The notes below the pieces were generated by a model. It was given only the letters and a program-made list of their open reading frames with translations, had not been told where the DNA came from and made no database searches. From positions 62,265,585 to 62,329,584 of the forward strand of contig NC_060251.1 in the NCBI RefSeq assembly GCF_921293095.1: a DNA stretch of 64,000 bases, in the 5' to 3' direction. Each line of letters opens with the position of its first letter. The first letter of the stretch is position 1. A program made the translations under genes and the position numbers. This DNA is from Ischnura elegans. Taxonomy: Eukaryota; Arthropoda; Insecta; Odonata; Coenagrionidae. Shown here piece by piece: positions 1 to 10,146 of this stretch.

Positions 1-97
1 TTAAAAGTTTGAACGATAGTTTTGTGGTTATCAGTGATAAATCTCAAGTGTTACACTTTGCACGTTTAAAAAATTCTGACAAATCTTTTTCTATTAA

Positions 98-2302
98 TAG
101 ATAGATAGAAATATTATTTATTATTCTAGGACTGATGTCCTCTCAGAACAAAACAATTCACAAAGCATATATACATACTTCAATATATTTGCTCAATTTC
201 TCATTGTGAGCAGTAATAGAGAAAAAAAAATATTATACAATATCCAATCAGTGATACAAGTTTTATACAATGTATACAACGGTAAGACATACAATTTAAA
301 ATCAAAATTACAGCGTGGCGGTAAGCAATAAGCTATAGACCTTTGACTTAAATAATTTCAGAGACCGAATTTCTTTCACACTTTTAGGCAACTCGTTCCA
401 GAAATTTGACCCAACAACCTGGAAAGATTTTTGGAAAGAAGTTGTGCGATGGGCGGGATAGTATATAAAATTTATATCTGATCTCGTGGTAATCGAAGTA
501 GTTTGTTGCTTAATTTTAAATAGCGTATATAAGTAATCGGGCTGTTCGTGACGAAACAGTGAGTAGAGAAAAGCTGCTAGGAGATATTTCCGGCGTTTTT
601 TAGTTTGAAGCCAACCAATATTTTTAAGGTAGGGTGAAATATGGGTATCTCCTCGGATGTTGAACACAAACCTTACGCAGGAGTTAAGAAGGCGTTGGAG
701 TTTTAAATCTAGATCATCTGGGATATTGTTGTAAACCAAACAGCAGTAATCGAAATGCGGGAAAACAATGGAGGATATTAATAGTTTCCTCGTTTCAATA
801 GGTAAGACTTCTTTATTTAATTTTAATAGATATAAAATTTGGTTTACTTTCTTAGAGATATCTTGAACATGATTTAACCAAGAGAGATTATTCGACATAG
901 CTACTCCGAGATTTTTAACAGCGTTTGAGAAGGGAACTTTAACATTACTCACTTTGACATTTGGGATTAAATCAAGGTCTATTTTATTTATAAGTTTTGT
1001 GGAGCCTAAGATAATATCTTTGGTTTTAGAACAGTTTAAAACTAGATAATTATTTACAACCCAGTTTGATATTGAGGCAATGTCCTCATTCACTTTTTCA
1101 ATAGTATTTTCAAGGTCATGAGGAAGACAATGTCGATAAATTTGCAAATCATCAGCATAAAGCATATATTTACAATACTTAAGGTTGTGAGGAAGATCAA
1201 GAAGATAAATGGAAAAAAGCAAAGGTCCCAATACAGATCCTTGAGGAACACCGCAAGTTACATCATTCCATTTGGATATATTCCCACTAGAGTCTTTGAC
1301 TGCTTGGCGGCGGCCAGTGAGGTAATCGTGGAACCAATTTAGTACTGAGCAGGAAAAATTCAGGCACTTCATTTTTTGTAGAAGCTTAGAGTGGTTGACC
1401 CGGTCAAAAGCTTTGCTAAGATCAAATAGCACTAAAACAGTGACCATTTTATTATCGATTGCACCTCGTACATCATCCGTGACTTTTAAAAGAGTGGATT
1501 GAGTACTGAAACCTTGACGAAAACCAGATTGAAATGGGTCAAATCTTTTATTCGCAGTCAGGTAATTTGTAGTTTGTTGATGCACAATTCGCTCGAGAAC
1601 CTTAGATAATGCGCATAAAATGGATATTGGACGGAAATCCGAAGGAGAAGTTGGTTTCTTAACTTTGTTGATCGGTCGAACTAAAGCAGTTTTCCAGCAT
1701 GAGGGATATTTAGAGGAAGAGAGTGAGTAATTAAAAATATCAAGAATGACAGGTATAGTTAATGGTAATGATTTTTTAATAACATCAATGGGAATACCAT
1801 CAGTACCTGTAGCATTGGATTTAGAAAAAGCAAGGAATTTCTGCAGAACTTCTTGGGTAACGTGTTCAAAGAAAAAGTTGGTGTCACTGAATGGAACATG
1901 TGGGTCAGTTACTGAGGCATTACCCGACAATAATGAAGAAGCAGAGGTAAAATAATCGTTTAGTTGGTCTAGTGAGAGGTTTAATGGCAATGAATGCTGC
2001 TTATTGGAGATAAGTCCAAGCTGGCGTAGCTGCTTCCATACTTGATTTGGCTCATTAACATGGGATAAACGAGAAGAATAATAGCAACGCTTTGCCTTTA
2101 CTATCAAAGTTTTAACTTTGTTCCTCATAGTTTTAAATTTATTTTGATAGTCAACATTCCCGGTGCGAAGAAAGGCTATCCTAAGACGATTTCTTTCCTT
2201 GATATTATTCCGAATATCGTTAGTAAACCATGGTGTAGGACGGGATTTGGGGTAGACGGTCTTTACAGTGGTTTGTGAATTTATGCTTGCCAGGAGGTTT
2301 AA
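98..2302 (-). mobile_element. 5'-truncated non-LTR (LINE) retrotransposon, Jockey/CR1-like
   Basis: The element reads right to left. Its coding part is an intact reverse transcriptase frame (308-2302). The 3' UTR lies at about 98-307 and ends in a short tetranucleotide run (TCTA units on the minus strand, about 98-111), with an AATAAA-type signal just before it. Such short repeat tails are common in CR1-like and related LINEs. No endonuclease domain is present, so the copy is 5'-truncated near 2302, where the frame hits a stop. Clade assignment is inferred from protein style only. No target duplication was identified. Confidence 0.85.
308..2302 (-). CDS. Reverse transcriptase of a LINE (ORF2 C-terminal part)
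   Basis: This frame is 664 codons long and open across its whole length. The first internal ATG is at 2128, but RT-linker sequence (PWFTNDIR) continues upstream of it, so that ATG is not a real start and the protein is truncated. Counted from that ATG, RT motif A is FDLSKAFD (about 235-242), motif B is GVPQGSVLGP (about 293-302), and the catalytic box is YADD (about 324-327), with aspartates at 236, 326 and 327. A LGV-type thumb motif and a C-terminal 'SLKLFKSKVYSLL' segment follow, typical of Jockey/CR1-group LINEs. It would copy its own RNA by target-primed reverse transcription. The lack of stops over 2 kb suggests a fairly young insertion. The endonuclease domain and ORF1 are missing, so it is unlikely to move by itself. 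Confidence 0.9.
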   Translation of the reverse strand, partial: LNLLASINSQTTVKTVYPKSRPTPWFTNDIRNNIKERNRLRIAFLRTGNVDYQNKFKTMRNKVKTLIVKAKRCYYSSRLSHVNEPNQVWKQLRQLGLISNKQHSLPLNLSLDQLNDYFTSASSLLSGNASVTDPHVPFSDTNFFFEHVTQEVLQKFLAFSKSNATGTDGIPIDVIKKSLPLTIPVILDIFNYSLSSSKYPSCWKTALVRPINKVKKPTSPSDFRPISILCALSKVLERIVHQQTTNYLTANKRFDPFQSGFRQGFSTQSTLLKVTDDVRGAIDNKMVTVLVLFDLSKAFDRVNHSKLLQKMKCLNFSCSVLNWFHDYLTGRRQAVKDSSGNISKWNDVTCGVPQGSVLGPLLFSIYLLDLPHNLKYCKYMLYADDLQIYRHCLPHDLENTIEKVNEDIASISNWVVNNYLVLNCSKTKDIILGSTKLINKIDLDLIPNVKVSNVKVPFSNAVKNLGVAMSNNLSWLNHVQDISKKVNQILYLLKLNKEVLPIETRKLLISSIVFPHFDYCCLVYNNIPDDLDLKLQRLLNSCVRFVFNIRGDTHISPYLKNIGWLQTKKRRKYLLAAFLYSLFRHEQPDYLYTLFKIKQQTTSITTRSDINFIYYPAHRTTSFQKSFQVVGSNFWNELPKSVKEIRSLKLFKSKVYSLLLTATL

Positions 2303-2395
2303 TTATGGAGGGAAATTATGGATTTATATGGAAATTTTATGGAATGGAAATTTTATGGAATTTATGGAAATTAGGGATTAATATGGAGGGAACTA
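2300..2395. repeat. Degenerate TTTATGGAA-type simple repeat
   Basis: Imperfect repeats of a TTATGGAAAT-like unit occupy about 90 bp at the truncated 5' end of the LINE. They are low complexity, with no coding meaning. Confidence 0.6.
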
Positions 2396-2490
2396 TTCCA
2401 CAGGTTGATTCTGTTAAGTCCCTTGGTGTACACGTTGACTCTCTGGGTACTTGGGATACTTATATTAGCACTCTAGCAAAATTCACTGTC
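2392..2490 (+). pseudogene. Fragment of LINE reverse-transcriptase thumb region
   Basis: A short plus-strand stretch translates to QVDSVKSLGVHVDSLGTW. This is the LGV-x(2)-D-x(2)-L-x-W signature found just after the catalytic core in Jockey/CR1-type reverse transcriptases. It lies beside but opposite to the larger minus-strand LINE, so it is a separate fragment. Only about 30 residues are recognisable and the ends are not defined. Confidence 0.4.
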
Positions 2491-2520
2491 CTGATATGTC
2501 ACTGTCGATATAATATGTGA

Positions 2521-2856
2521 TTCTTATAGCAATTTTCACCAGGAATCCATTTTCACCGATCAAACTTCTCTTAAACCATTGATTTTATCATTAAAATTCA
2601 TTTGAAACAGTGAAATCCGTCTGCAAACGCGAAGTTAGCTCTGATTGTTGATGACGTCATTTCTCCCTACGGTGTTTTCGTTTTGCATGCACGGCCGCAG
2701 AAGCTACGATGAAGCAGTCGTTGAGCAAGTGAATATTTCGGTATTTTTTTAATCCGTGTTTTCTCTGGGACATTTTATGACATTATTTAGTCACATCAAG
2801 TATATTTTATCCATTTTCTGTATTCTTAGGAAAAGAATATATCGAATATATGCGAA
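2521..2856. other. Non-coding stretch with CRE-like palindrome
   Basis: No gene is recognised. At about 2652-2667 there is TGACGTCATTTCTCCC, containing the 8-bp CRE palindrome TGACGTCA, inside a small GC-rich patch (2640-2740). The same 16-mer occurs inverted at about 5593-5608. The patch precedes coding-looking fragments and could be an old promoter or one end of a transposed unit; neither is proven. Confidence 0.3.
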
Positions 2857-2984
2857 ATGGAATACGGTTTCTTGAAAGGCTGTTGCGATAATTTCCCAAA
2901 GGTGGATTCCATGATGATGGCATAATATTTTTTAAGTAACCCGAACTTTTTGGCTGCAGAATTTAGAGAAGTGAAGGCTTCACG
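2857..2984 (+). pseudogene. Coding-like exon with internal stop; possible YqaJ/SWIM-family gene remnant
   Basis: From ATG 2857 the frame gives about 22 residues (MEYGFLKGCCDNFPKVDSMM), then an in-frame TAA at 2923-2925. It continues in the same frame with YFLSNPNFLAAEFREVKASR up to a good GTAAGT donor at 2985. The bias toward meaningful residues on both sides of the stop suggests a once-real exon in which CAA became TAA. The 'D...FF.SNPNF...E.R.VKA.R' pattern recalls the N-terminal part of dispersed insect proteins that carry a SWIM zinc finger and a YqaJ-type exonuclease domain. That likeness is from memory of the family and is tentative. No downstream YqaJ domain was found here. Confidence 0.35.
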
Positions 2985-3600
2985 GTAAGTTTTTCTAGTT
3001 TATTATGTCATTACTGGACCAGCATTTACGAATACAGAAGTAGCTACTTGGCCTCCGTTGAAAAATTCTGCATGAAATATTGATGCATCTAGTTAGGGAA
3101 AATATAGTTTATATGGCATGAGTTATGATTTTTTGCTTTCAGTATGATATCAGCTTTTTGATTCAGCATGTTGGGAAATACTTTCTGTGCGCCGATTTAA
3201 GGTAATTTTTCTGTACACATTATGCTCATTATATTACATTATAGTACAGTCTTAAGGTGTGTTCTGTGTGCATACTGTCTGAAAGGTGTACATGTTTTGA
3301 CAGGTTATGTGCTTTTGGAGCCGCTTTTATAATGGCTGTTTAATGATAAGAATAAGATAACACATCTTTTATAATTAGCTATGAAATTTTTATTAGATGC
3401 ATACAAAATAATTACGCTATTTAGCAAACTTAAGACAAAATTCAATCATTTATGTTAAATATTATTAGGTGCGCAATTAATCTCTCGCTGTTTTTTAAAT
3501 GAAAAATACAGCTTTATTTATAAAAAAATGGTTTCAAATTAATCATTCAAAGTATTTTCCGTCATTCAAAGTATTTTCCTACCTACAAAATTTTCCCATC
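2985..3600. other. AT-rich stretch, nothing recognised
   Basis: No RNA gene, transposon end or convincing exon was recognised between the two coding-like fragments. Confidence 0.4.
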
Positions 3601-3612
3601 ATTGATGCAGAG

Positions 3613-3795
3613 CCGGAATATCGTTATGGTGGAAGTGTTTGTCTTTTAAAGCTATCCTCTAATCCTGATTTTTTGCACCAAATGGTTATCAATGCAGCTG
3701 CATTCCTAGGAATGAAGGACAAGCAACTTATATTCTATGACCTTTCTTATAACTCTCTCTACATGGATCCTAAAGCTTTCTATTTGCTTAGTTAG
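3613..3795 (+). pseudogene. Unrecognised coding-like segment (possible terminal exon)
   Basis: After a plausible acceptor (TTGATGCAG, ending near 3612) the frame reads EPEYRYGGSVCLLKLSSNPD, then a roughly 40-residue hydrophobic and charged stretch, ending at TAG 3793-3795. The composition looks protein-like, unlike the neighbouring AT-rich sequence. The open frame starts upstream at 3499, but that part is lysine/phenylalanine-rich and looks non-coding. I do not recognise the family. It could be an exon of a mobile-element gene or a host pseudogene. Confidence 0.3.
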
Positions 3796-3892
3796 CTTAA
3801 CTTCATCTTTAGAGCTCTTTTAACTGTTGAAAACACTTGGTGGTCTAATTTACTCTCAAATTTTACCACTGAATGAGTGAGCAGTTATTTTG

Positions 3893-4054
3893 AACCCTCA
3901 TCTACCATTACTTCGCAGCCTTTTGGAATTTGCTGAAGAAATCCAGTCTATGAGAATGACACTATCTATTGCCCGGCCACCATTACCCCTCGAAATGAAA
4001 TTTTCTGAAGAAGAATCATATGATTTTTTTTTATTGAGTTTAGACAGAAGCATT
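3893..4054 (+). pseudogene. Unrecognised coding-like segment
   Basis: One frame reads LNPHLPLLRSLLEFAEEIQS and continues through a proline-rich turn (ARPPLPLEM) and an acidic EEES cluster to a stop near 4054. The residue pattern, with an amphipathic helix and acidic turn, is unlike random AT-rich translation. It follows the previous fragment by about 100 bp in the same direction and may belong to the same decayed gene. The family is not recognised. Confidence 0.25.
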
Positions 4055-4055
4055 T

Positions 4056-5950
4056 GAGAAATAAACAATTCATTAATTTACAGAAATGTTAAAAATGATT
4101 CCTTTTGAAAGAATTGCGTTTGAAAAACATTATTTCTATTTTTCTTCACTATCAGCAGTATAATGCTCTGATCACTGTAGAAAAAAAACGTATTTAGAGT
4201 GTCCTTTGCAATTCACTTTTTTACTTCATACCTATCGCAGCATAATAAAATTTGCACAATTTTATTTTCTAATCGCTGTAAAAAAACTGATCCCTACAAG
4301 AGAAAATGCGTTACATGTCACTGCAGTGAGTAATGATCTATTTTTTTATGCTCCCATTCAGGTTAAACTTTGCCAAATTGGGTCACCTGGATTTTCAATC
4401 AGGAAAGGGAATTAGCATATTAAGCAACATCTTATTTTTGTCAACCCAAAAAACTAGATTTTTCAAAAAACTAGCCACCGGAATAATGGAGGCAGAGAAA
4501 TATCGTGCTGCTGTCGATGGCGTGACATTGAGGTCTCCTGGGCTAAAATATTGAAGGATTCTTTGAGTATAAGTTTCCTTAACATAACCATAACAAGTAA
4601 CCCAGTCTTTCCTGATAGCAAATTACTAATAAAATAATTTTCACTGTCTACCCTTGAATACAACGCTGGATTTTTTCCATAAAAAATAAAGTATACTTGG
4701 CCCTTTGGCTACATATCTCCCTGTCTGATTCCATGTCAGAGCTGCTGCTGCTGCCGCCAAATCACTTATCACACTTTTTCAGTGGTTGAATTTCAACTCT
4801 CACTAGCTGCAATACCATCCAGCTTTTCTAGGCGGAAGAACTTCATAGGAGAAGTAGTAGCATTGGCGGAAACAGGTTCTTTTCAGAACACCAACAGTTT
4901 TTGATTCTGGTTTCAATTAGCAGGACTTTTCCTGACCTTGACTTTCAACCACTTCCTCAGGTTGTATTTCATCCTGTGGCTCTTGGTAAGTTGATTGGAG
5001 GAGGTAGTTATTATATACCAGTGAGTTTCTTACAAATTGTACACTCCTAGTTAGCAAATACGGTTTCCGGAGAGAGGGAGGATAGCCTACTGCATGTACC
5101 TTTTAAGTATTCTTATCATGATTAATAATTGATAAATTCAAAAAATACAATAATTATAAGACATCGAATACTACGAGGACCGTTTTTTTCAACCTGCGAT
5201 AGCTCAGCAAAAACAGCATGAAAGCGACAGGCGGGTACTGCGCGAACAGGGCAGCTACACATCCTCCGCACCACACGCTCAAGTCATTTCTCCGCATAAT
5301 TCTGTTGTAATTACTTAAGTTAAAGTGACCTTAACGAAAAAATCTCGTCGTTTTCGTCGACAGATCATTCTTCCTCTTCATCGCCTTGTTCTTTCTTCTC
5401 GCTTTATTATTCGGCATAAGGACGAATATTTTATTTGAATTTCGTGATGTGTTTGAACACATAGGCACCAAGCAATATTTATTATTCGAGATTATAAAAA
5501 GCACTTCACGTAGGTAAACATATCGTCTTCCTGGCGTACGTATACCGCAACAATCTCCTAGCTCCACGCCTCGGACGTTAGCAACTCTGTTTGGGGAGAA
5601 ATGACGTCACTTCTCTTGGACACACTACTTTCGCTCGCTCCCCCCACTCCTCCACTTTGACCTTTAATATCTTGAAAACTACCGCTAGTATTGAAATTTC
5701 CCCCGGTAGATATTCTTTCCTAGAGGTTTACTACATTTTGACAGAGTTTTCAAAAAATGTGAAAATTCCCCATTGCAATGCTTTGATATATGTGATTTAA
5801 TCTATATTCCTGATATTTTTCACTTAAAAACACTACATAAAGATGTATTTTAAATGACTATCCACTGAGATTTGTCTGGCTGGAATAAACTTAACAGAAT
5901 AGTTTTTGCTATCTAAGAAAAATAATGTAAGTTTTTTTTTATATTCTTGC
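4056..5950. other. Mostly unassigned stretch; inverted CRE 16-mer near 5593-5608
   Basis: No complete gene is visible. GGGAGAAATGACGTCA at about 5593-5608 is the exact inverse of the 16-mer at 2652-2667. It lies in a GC-richer patch (5180-5660) followed by pyrimidine-rich sequence. A minus-strand stretch near 4920-4990 (reading QEPQDEIQPEEVVESQGQEK) looks protein-like but is short. Confidence 0.3.
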
Positions 5951-5952
5951 AG

Positions 5953-6033
5953 ATAACAATTTAGAGCTTGATGATTTTACCGGAATGAGAGGTACTGCTA
6001 AAAGTGGTGTATTTCAAGCCATGAAGGGTTGAG
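5953..6033 (+). pseudogene. Possible terminal exon of an unknown gene
   Basis: After the polypyrimidine tract and acceptor TATTCTTGCAG the sequence reads NNLELDDFTGMRGTAKSGVF and then QAMKG before TGA. This is a plausible 26-residue last exon. There is no matching upstream exon that I can join with confidence, and the family is not recognised. Confidence 0.2.
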
Positions 6034-7201
6034 TTTATTGCTTTGGTGTTGCGGTTGAAAGAAAATCCTTTATTACTACTCACACAAATAAGTGTGTGTT
6101 TTCAATACTGTCATATTGAGAATCACATTTGAAGTTTGGATTTTGCCTATTGTATTTGCTGTCACACTTGTATTTTGTGAGCACAAAGAATGTTTCAAGT
6201 TTGTGTTTATATCATCTGAAGAATGGCAAAACAAAAAGGTGCACAAAATGGATTTAATTATGTCATTATTGTAGGTAAATGTTACCTTATTGTATTTTTG
6301 GCACTCAGTAATTCTACATAAAGAATTATTTGTTCATTCAATTTTTATGGAGTATACATACAAAATATTATTTATATATTTTTCCATTAGGCATATTTTT
6401 GGATGAGACCAAAAATATTATGCCTTATCTGACTGTGATAAATACAATGCACATAATTGTTTTGTAATAAATTTAATTCAAGGTTTATAGATGTTATATA
6501 TTTTTATAATGGTGACTACCAGTTGTGGAAATACCTTTTTTTATGAATAGATTGGATTTTTTAATAAATGAGTGCATAAAGATGGTTGGAAAATTGTAGT
6601 TATCTAGTCAACAAGAAATCTTTGTAAAATTTTACCTGAGATTGTTATTCAAGGTCATCTAGTCAAATAAGACATTTTTACATTAAGATATATTCATACA
6701 GTAAACTTGAATAGAGCAATAAATATATATTCAATACCATCCTTGCACTATGCACTGATTTTGTTGACTTAAGTTTTTAAAAAAAATTTTATGGTACACA
6801 TTTAAAAAAATGTTTTTGTTATTTCCTAATGCATTCATTAATTTGCTGAGTTATTGAGTTAAAAAAAATATGTATTATTTACGTGCAAATTAAGATTGCA
6901 CAGCTGTTATTCTGTTTAGTGTTGATGTGATCTCAAGTAATTGTTCTTGTCATACTGTTTCCATGATCTTTTTGAAGGTGCACTTTTGTAACTCTTTTAA
7001 TTAAATAAAACGTTCTCTAGCTTAATTCTTTTTTTTTCTGTGAGTGGTGAGGAGTGTAGACAGTCTTTGATTCTGGTGAAGCCCAAAGCAGAAACAGCAT
7101 CTACATGATCAATTTTGATTTTGCTGGCTGGAAGATTGATACATTGACTATGCTTGGAACTTTTCATCATATTTATTTATGATAAAGGTCAGTAATCCTC
7201 T
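6034..7201. other. AT-rich intergenic stretch, nothing recognised
   Basis: Very AT-rich with poly(T) and poly(A) runs. No coding, RNA or transposon signature was recognised. Confidence 0.4.
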
Positions 7202-7715
7202 TGTAACATAACATAAACAAGCCACCATATTGTTTTAATATAATTTAAACTGACAATAGTAGTGAGGGACGGGGGATTGTTGTGAAGGAAAAGGAGGGAG
7301 TCGTGTATGGAGAGAAGGAAGAGATAGACGTGTTGTAAGAGATTGGGAGATAAATTAAAGTACTGGTGTATTGAGAGACCGGAGGAAGAAATACGGAAGA
7401 ATTCAGGATCGGCAGAAAGAAGAAGAGGACGCAGACCAAAAGCAGGCGCCTACGAGAGAGAAAGAGACCGGAGGAAAAGGGATACGGCAGTACCACGGCC
7501 GTGGCAGTACTCAAGATCCCTGATCACTGGTGCAGTCCATGGCAGTGGTTCAGTGAGTGGCAGTACGGGTAGTACAAATGGGATTATAATAGTCATGGTG
7601 GCTTGTTGATGTTGTTTATGCTCACGAGTTTTAAATTGTAAAGTTTTTTTATAAAGTGTTATAAAAATCATTCGTTAAGTAAGAGAAGTGGAAATTAAAA
7701 AAATAAAACGTTACA
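7202..7715 (+). mobile_element. Long terminal repeat (5' LTR) of an LTR retrotransposon
   Basis: The segment begins TGTAAC and ends GTTACA. This is a 6-bp inverted terminal repeat with the canonical TG...CA ends, giving a 514-bp LTR. It is followed after four T residues by a primer-binding site (7720-7737), which fixes it as a 5' LTR on the plus strand. AAATAAAAC near the 3' end could serve as a poly(A) signal. A purine-rich block (7262-7480) fills the middle. No gag or pol frame follows and no second LTR copy was seen in the window, so this is a remnant or the edge of a broken element. Confidence 0.75.
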
Positions 7716-7719
7716 TTTT

Positions 7720-7737
7720 TGGCGCCCAACGTGGGGC
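7720..7737 (+). promoter_or_regulatory. Primer-binding site for tRNA-Lys(CTT)
   Basis: TGGCGCCCAACGTGGGGC is complementary to the 3' end of arthropod tRNA-Lys(CTT) including CCA. It lies four bases after the LTR, the position expected for the primer of minus-strand synthesis in LTR retrotransposons. Confidence 0.8.
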
Positions 7738-7942
7738 ACGAAAATGTAACGTTTCATTTTTAATCACTCTTTGTTTCACACGTCACTTACAATTATTTTA
7801 TTGCACTTTTAAATAATACAAACTCGGGAGCAAGGGAACACCCGTCCGCCATAACTATCACAATCCGACTCCCCTCTTTTCATCTCCTCCCGCGCCGTCA
7901 ACAATCCCAACAATTACCTCACTCCACCTCTGCTGCTTATTA
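7738..7942. other. Remnant of LTR-element leader, no coding
   Basis: Sequence after the primer-binding site includes a repeat of the LTR-end motif (ATGTAACGTTTCATT near 7743) and a C-rich stretch (7840-7930). No gag-like frame is open. Confidence 0.3.
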
Positions 7943-8640
7943 TTGCATGTATTACGTCACACCAAATACCAAAACAAACCACTCAAAATTAGGTGTTACA
8001 CTCTGATGGCTTTGAATTGGATGGATGATATTAAATTTTTGTACAACTGTGAAGAAAGATCTAAGGTTTTCCCGGCGTATGATGTCGTTAAAGTTTATTC
8101 GGGATTGCCACTGGATAAGGTTCTCCATCTCTGCCGACGTTTCGATGGCCGAGTCGTCCATCGTTATCAGGGCTTGTCTTTGCGTTGAGTGATCCCACAT
8201 ATATAGTATGGGCTCCAGGTCAGGTGACTCGTGATTGGTCCGCCTTTTCCCACCTTTTTTCCTGGGCTTCGCTGACGTATTTAAGCACCGGTTTCCAGGA
8301 ATTGCTTAGGGCGTAACCAGCATCACGGTTCATGGTGTTAGTCGTCGTCCGAATTAAAATAGCTTCCTAGGTCAGCCTTTCCCAGAATCTGTCCACACGG
8401 CACAGGACCTTCGTGTTCTCCCAGCAAATGGCATGGTCACGTGATATGCTGTGCTCAGCCACGGCAGATTTTTCGGGTTGGCTGAGCCTGAAATGCCGCT
8501 GGTGTTCCTTCATCCTGGTGGCGATAGTCCTTCCTGTCTCACCGACGTACACCTGGCCGCATTCGCATGGAATCTGGTAGACCCCTGGTGTCATGATTGT
8601 ACAACTATTTGCATGAATAGGATAATATTTTTCCATACTG
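7943..8640 (-). mobile_element. Penelope-like element (PLE) 3' portion: GIY-YIG domain and tail
   Basis: The minus strand carries the GIY-YIG endonuclease end of a Penelope-like element (8220-8636), followed by its non-coding tail (about 7943-8219). The tail contains the phrase CATCGAAACGTCGGC (about 8134-8148) typical of PLE ends. The RT domain that should lie at higher coordinates is absent, so the copy is 5'-truncated near 8640. The tail carries a CTGA-stem-GAAAC arrangement (about 8135-8172) resembling the hammerhead ribozyme motifs known from PLE terminal repeats. Confidence 0.75.
8220..8636 (-). pseudogene. GIY-YIG endonuclease domain of a Penelope-like element, one nonsense codon
   Basis: The frame reads PGVYQIPCECGQVYVGETGR, with the GIY equivalent GVY at residues 18-20 and the YIG equivalent YVG at 30-32. 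The catalytic Arg41 and His45 lie in TRMKEHQRH, and the conserved AVAEH is at 58-62. An in-frame TAG at 8367-8369 replaces an expected arginine codon (RLT*EAILIR). Beyond it the frame continues 48 residues (including MNRDAGYALSNSWKPVL) to TGA at 8220-8222. The order GIY-YIG then basic helix matches the C-terminus of Penelope-type proteins, where this domain nicks target DNA for retrotransposition. The Cys-x-Cys in the loop (CECG) is also usual. With no RT and one stop, the copy is dead. Confidence 0.8.
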
Positions 8641-9722
8641 AAACGCGGAGGAAAGAGTTTTAAAGAAATTTAGTTTTCCTTTATAGCCAGAAGAGAAGTC
8701 CTTAGCACTTGCAATACTCAAATGGGTGTATTAATGAATGTTATTTAATGGAAGGTATTCATCAGAAGGAGTTTATGTGACTCATTACTCCTTCCTCAGG
8801 CAAATATATGTTAGTAATTTTGGGACCGCTTCTGCAGCGTGTTTCTGTATTACAGTTGATCAAAAGATCTAAATTCAAAAATTTGTAGGAACAGCTGACC
8901 ATCACTAAAAATTCAAGTGTGCAATATGTCACTGACAAAGTAATACGCACATGTTCTATATTTAACAATGAATGGGATGATGTCCAAGTTCAGACATGAA
9001 CATTTGAAGATATTATGAAAGATACTTATAAGGTAATTTCTAAAGATACCTTTCAATGGAATTGAGAAGAACACATTTATTAAACCTTAGGAAACGATTT
9101 GAAAGTGATTAGTCACTGGAAATAAAAGAATTGAGATCATTATTCTCTAATGAGAAGATGGGCAAGCAATGGCATTGTTAAATCTACCACTGCTTGGTAG
9201 CAATGAACACATTTCAAATGTTAGTGTGAATTGTAGTTACCATTGGACAGAGTCTTAATTGCTGTGAAAAAAATTCTGGTTGGGGAATCTAATCTCAGAC
9301 CTAAATAGCAATTTCCCATATCGACTAATATGATATGTCACCAAGGCACTGCTAACACACCAGTTGAACATTAACGGCATAGCTGTGAAGTGTTTCCTGT
9401 TTTTTAGTCAGCTGAATATTTAAATTATGCAAGAATGTTAGGTGTCAGTATTTGGGTGTAAGAAGTAAAATTTATCTCAATAGAAGCCTTTTTAAACATA
9501 CATATCCGTAACTTATTTTTTAAATTTGATATTTTAAGACTATGACGACTAATTCCTCAAGTATGAAAAATTCCTTTGTCATGCTTTCATTGAATGTTAT
9601 AATAAGTACCGCACAATTGTATTTTATAAGAAATAACACACATTGATTATTAATTATTCTATGTACCAATGAAGAATTGCAATATTTTTATTTGCTCATA
9701 ATTCAAACATGGATTAAATGAT
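8641..9722. other. AT-rich stretch, no gene recognised
   Basis: No convincing frame. Near 8785-8810 the minus strand reads CCTGAGGAAGGAGTAATGAG, a phrase similar to Penelope-like tails, so an older fragment may lie here. The rest shows nothing recognisable. Confidence 0.3.
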
Positions 9723-10146
9723 CATCATCACTGGTTCCTAATGCTAGATTCCTCAACAATCCTAGGATTGGTTTGACGCAGCTCTCCTAACAGCTTATCT
9801 TTTCACACCTACGTATTTCTTCTCTTTCACTTGTTCCATATATTTTGTTCGGGGTCTTCCTTTTCCATTCTTGCCTTCCACTTGTCCTTCGACGATTGTC
9901 TTCATCAGGCCATCATGTCTCCAGATGTGGCCTATAAGGTTGTTCCGTCTTCTCATTAAGGTTTTCATGAGGCTTCTCTTCTCTCCTACCCTTCTTAGGA
10001 CTTCCTCGTTACTAACTCGGTCGATCCACTTGATTTTCATCATTCTTCTGTAGCACCACATTTCGAAGGACTCTATCCTCTCTTTCTCCGCTGCGGTCAT
10101 TGTCCATGCCTCACTTCCGTATAGGAGCATACTCCAGATGATTGTT
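9723..10146 (-). mobile_element. 5'-truncated LINE insertion with 11-bp target-site duplication
   Basis: The 424-bp insert is flanked by perfect GATTAAATGAT copies at 9712-9722 and 10147-10157. Inside, the minus strand encodes the C-terminal end of a LINE reverse transcriptase (9795-10130), starting LLYGSEAWTM and including MWCYRRMMKIKW and a GKGRPRTKYM segment typical of the region after the RT core. The 3' end at the low coordinate carries an ATGATG-type short repeat. The frame is interrupted downstream. Coding remnants plus a target duplication indicate target-primed retrotransposition with strong 5' truncation. Confidence 0.8.

Noticed and set aside
7245-7671. Several 70-90-codon frames within the LTR
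   Set aside because: Purine-rich low complexity inside an LTR; both strands open; no protein signature.
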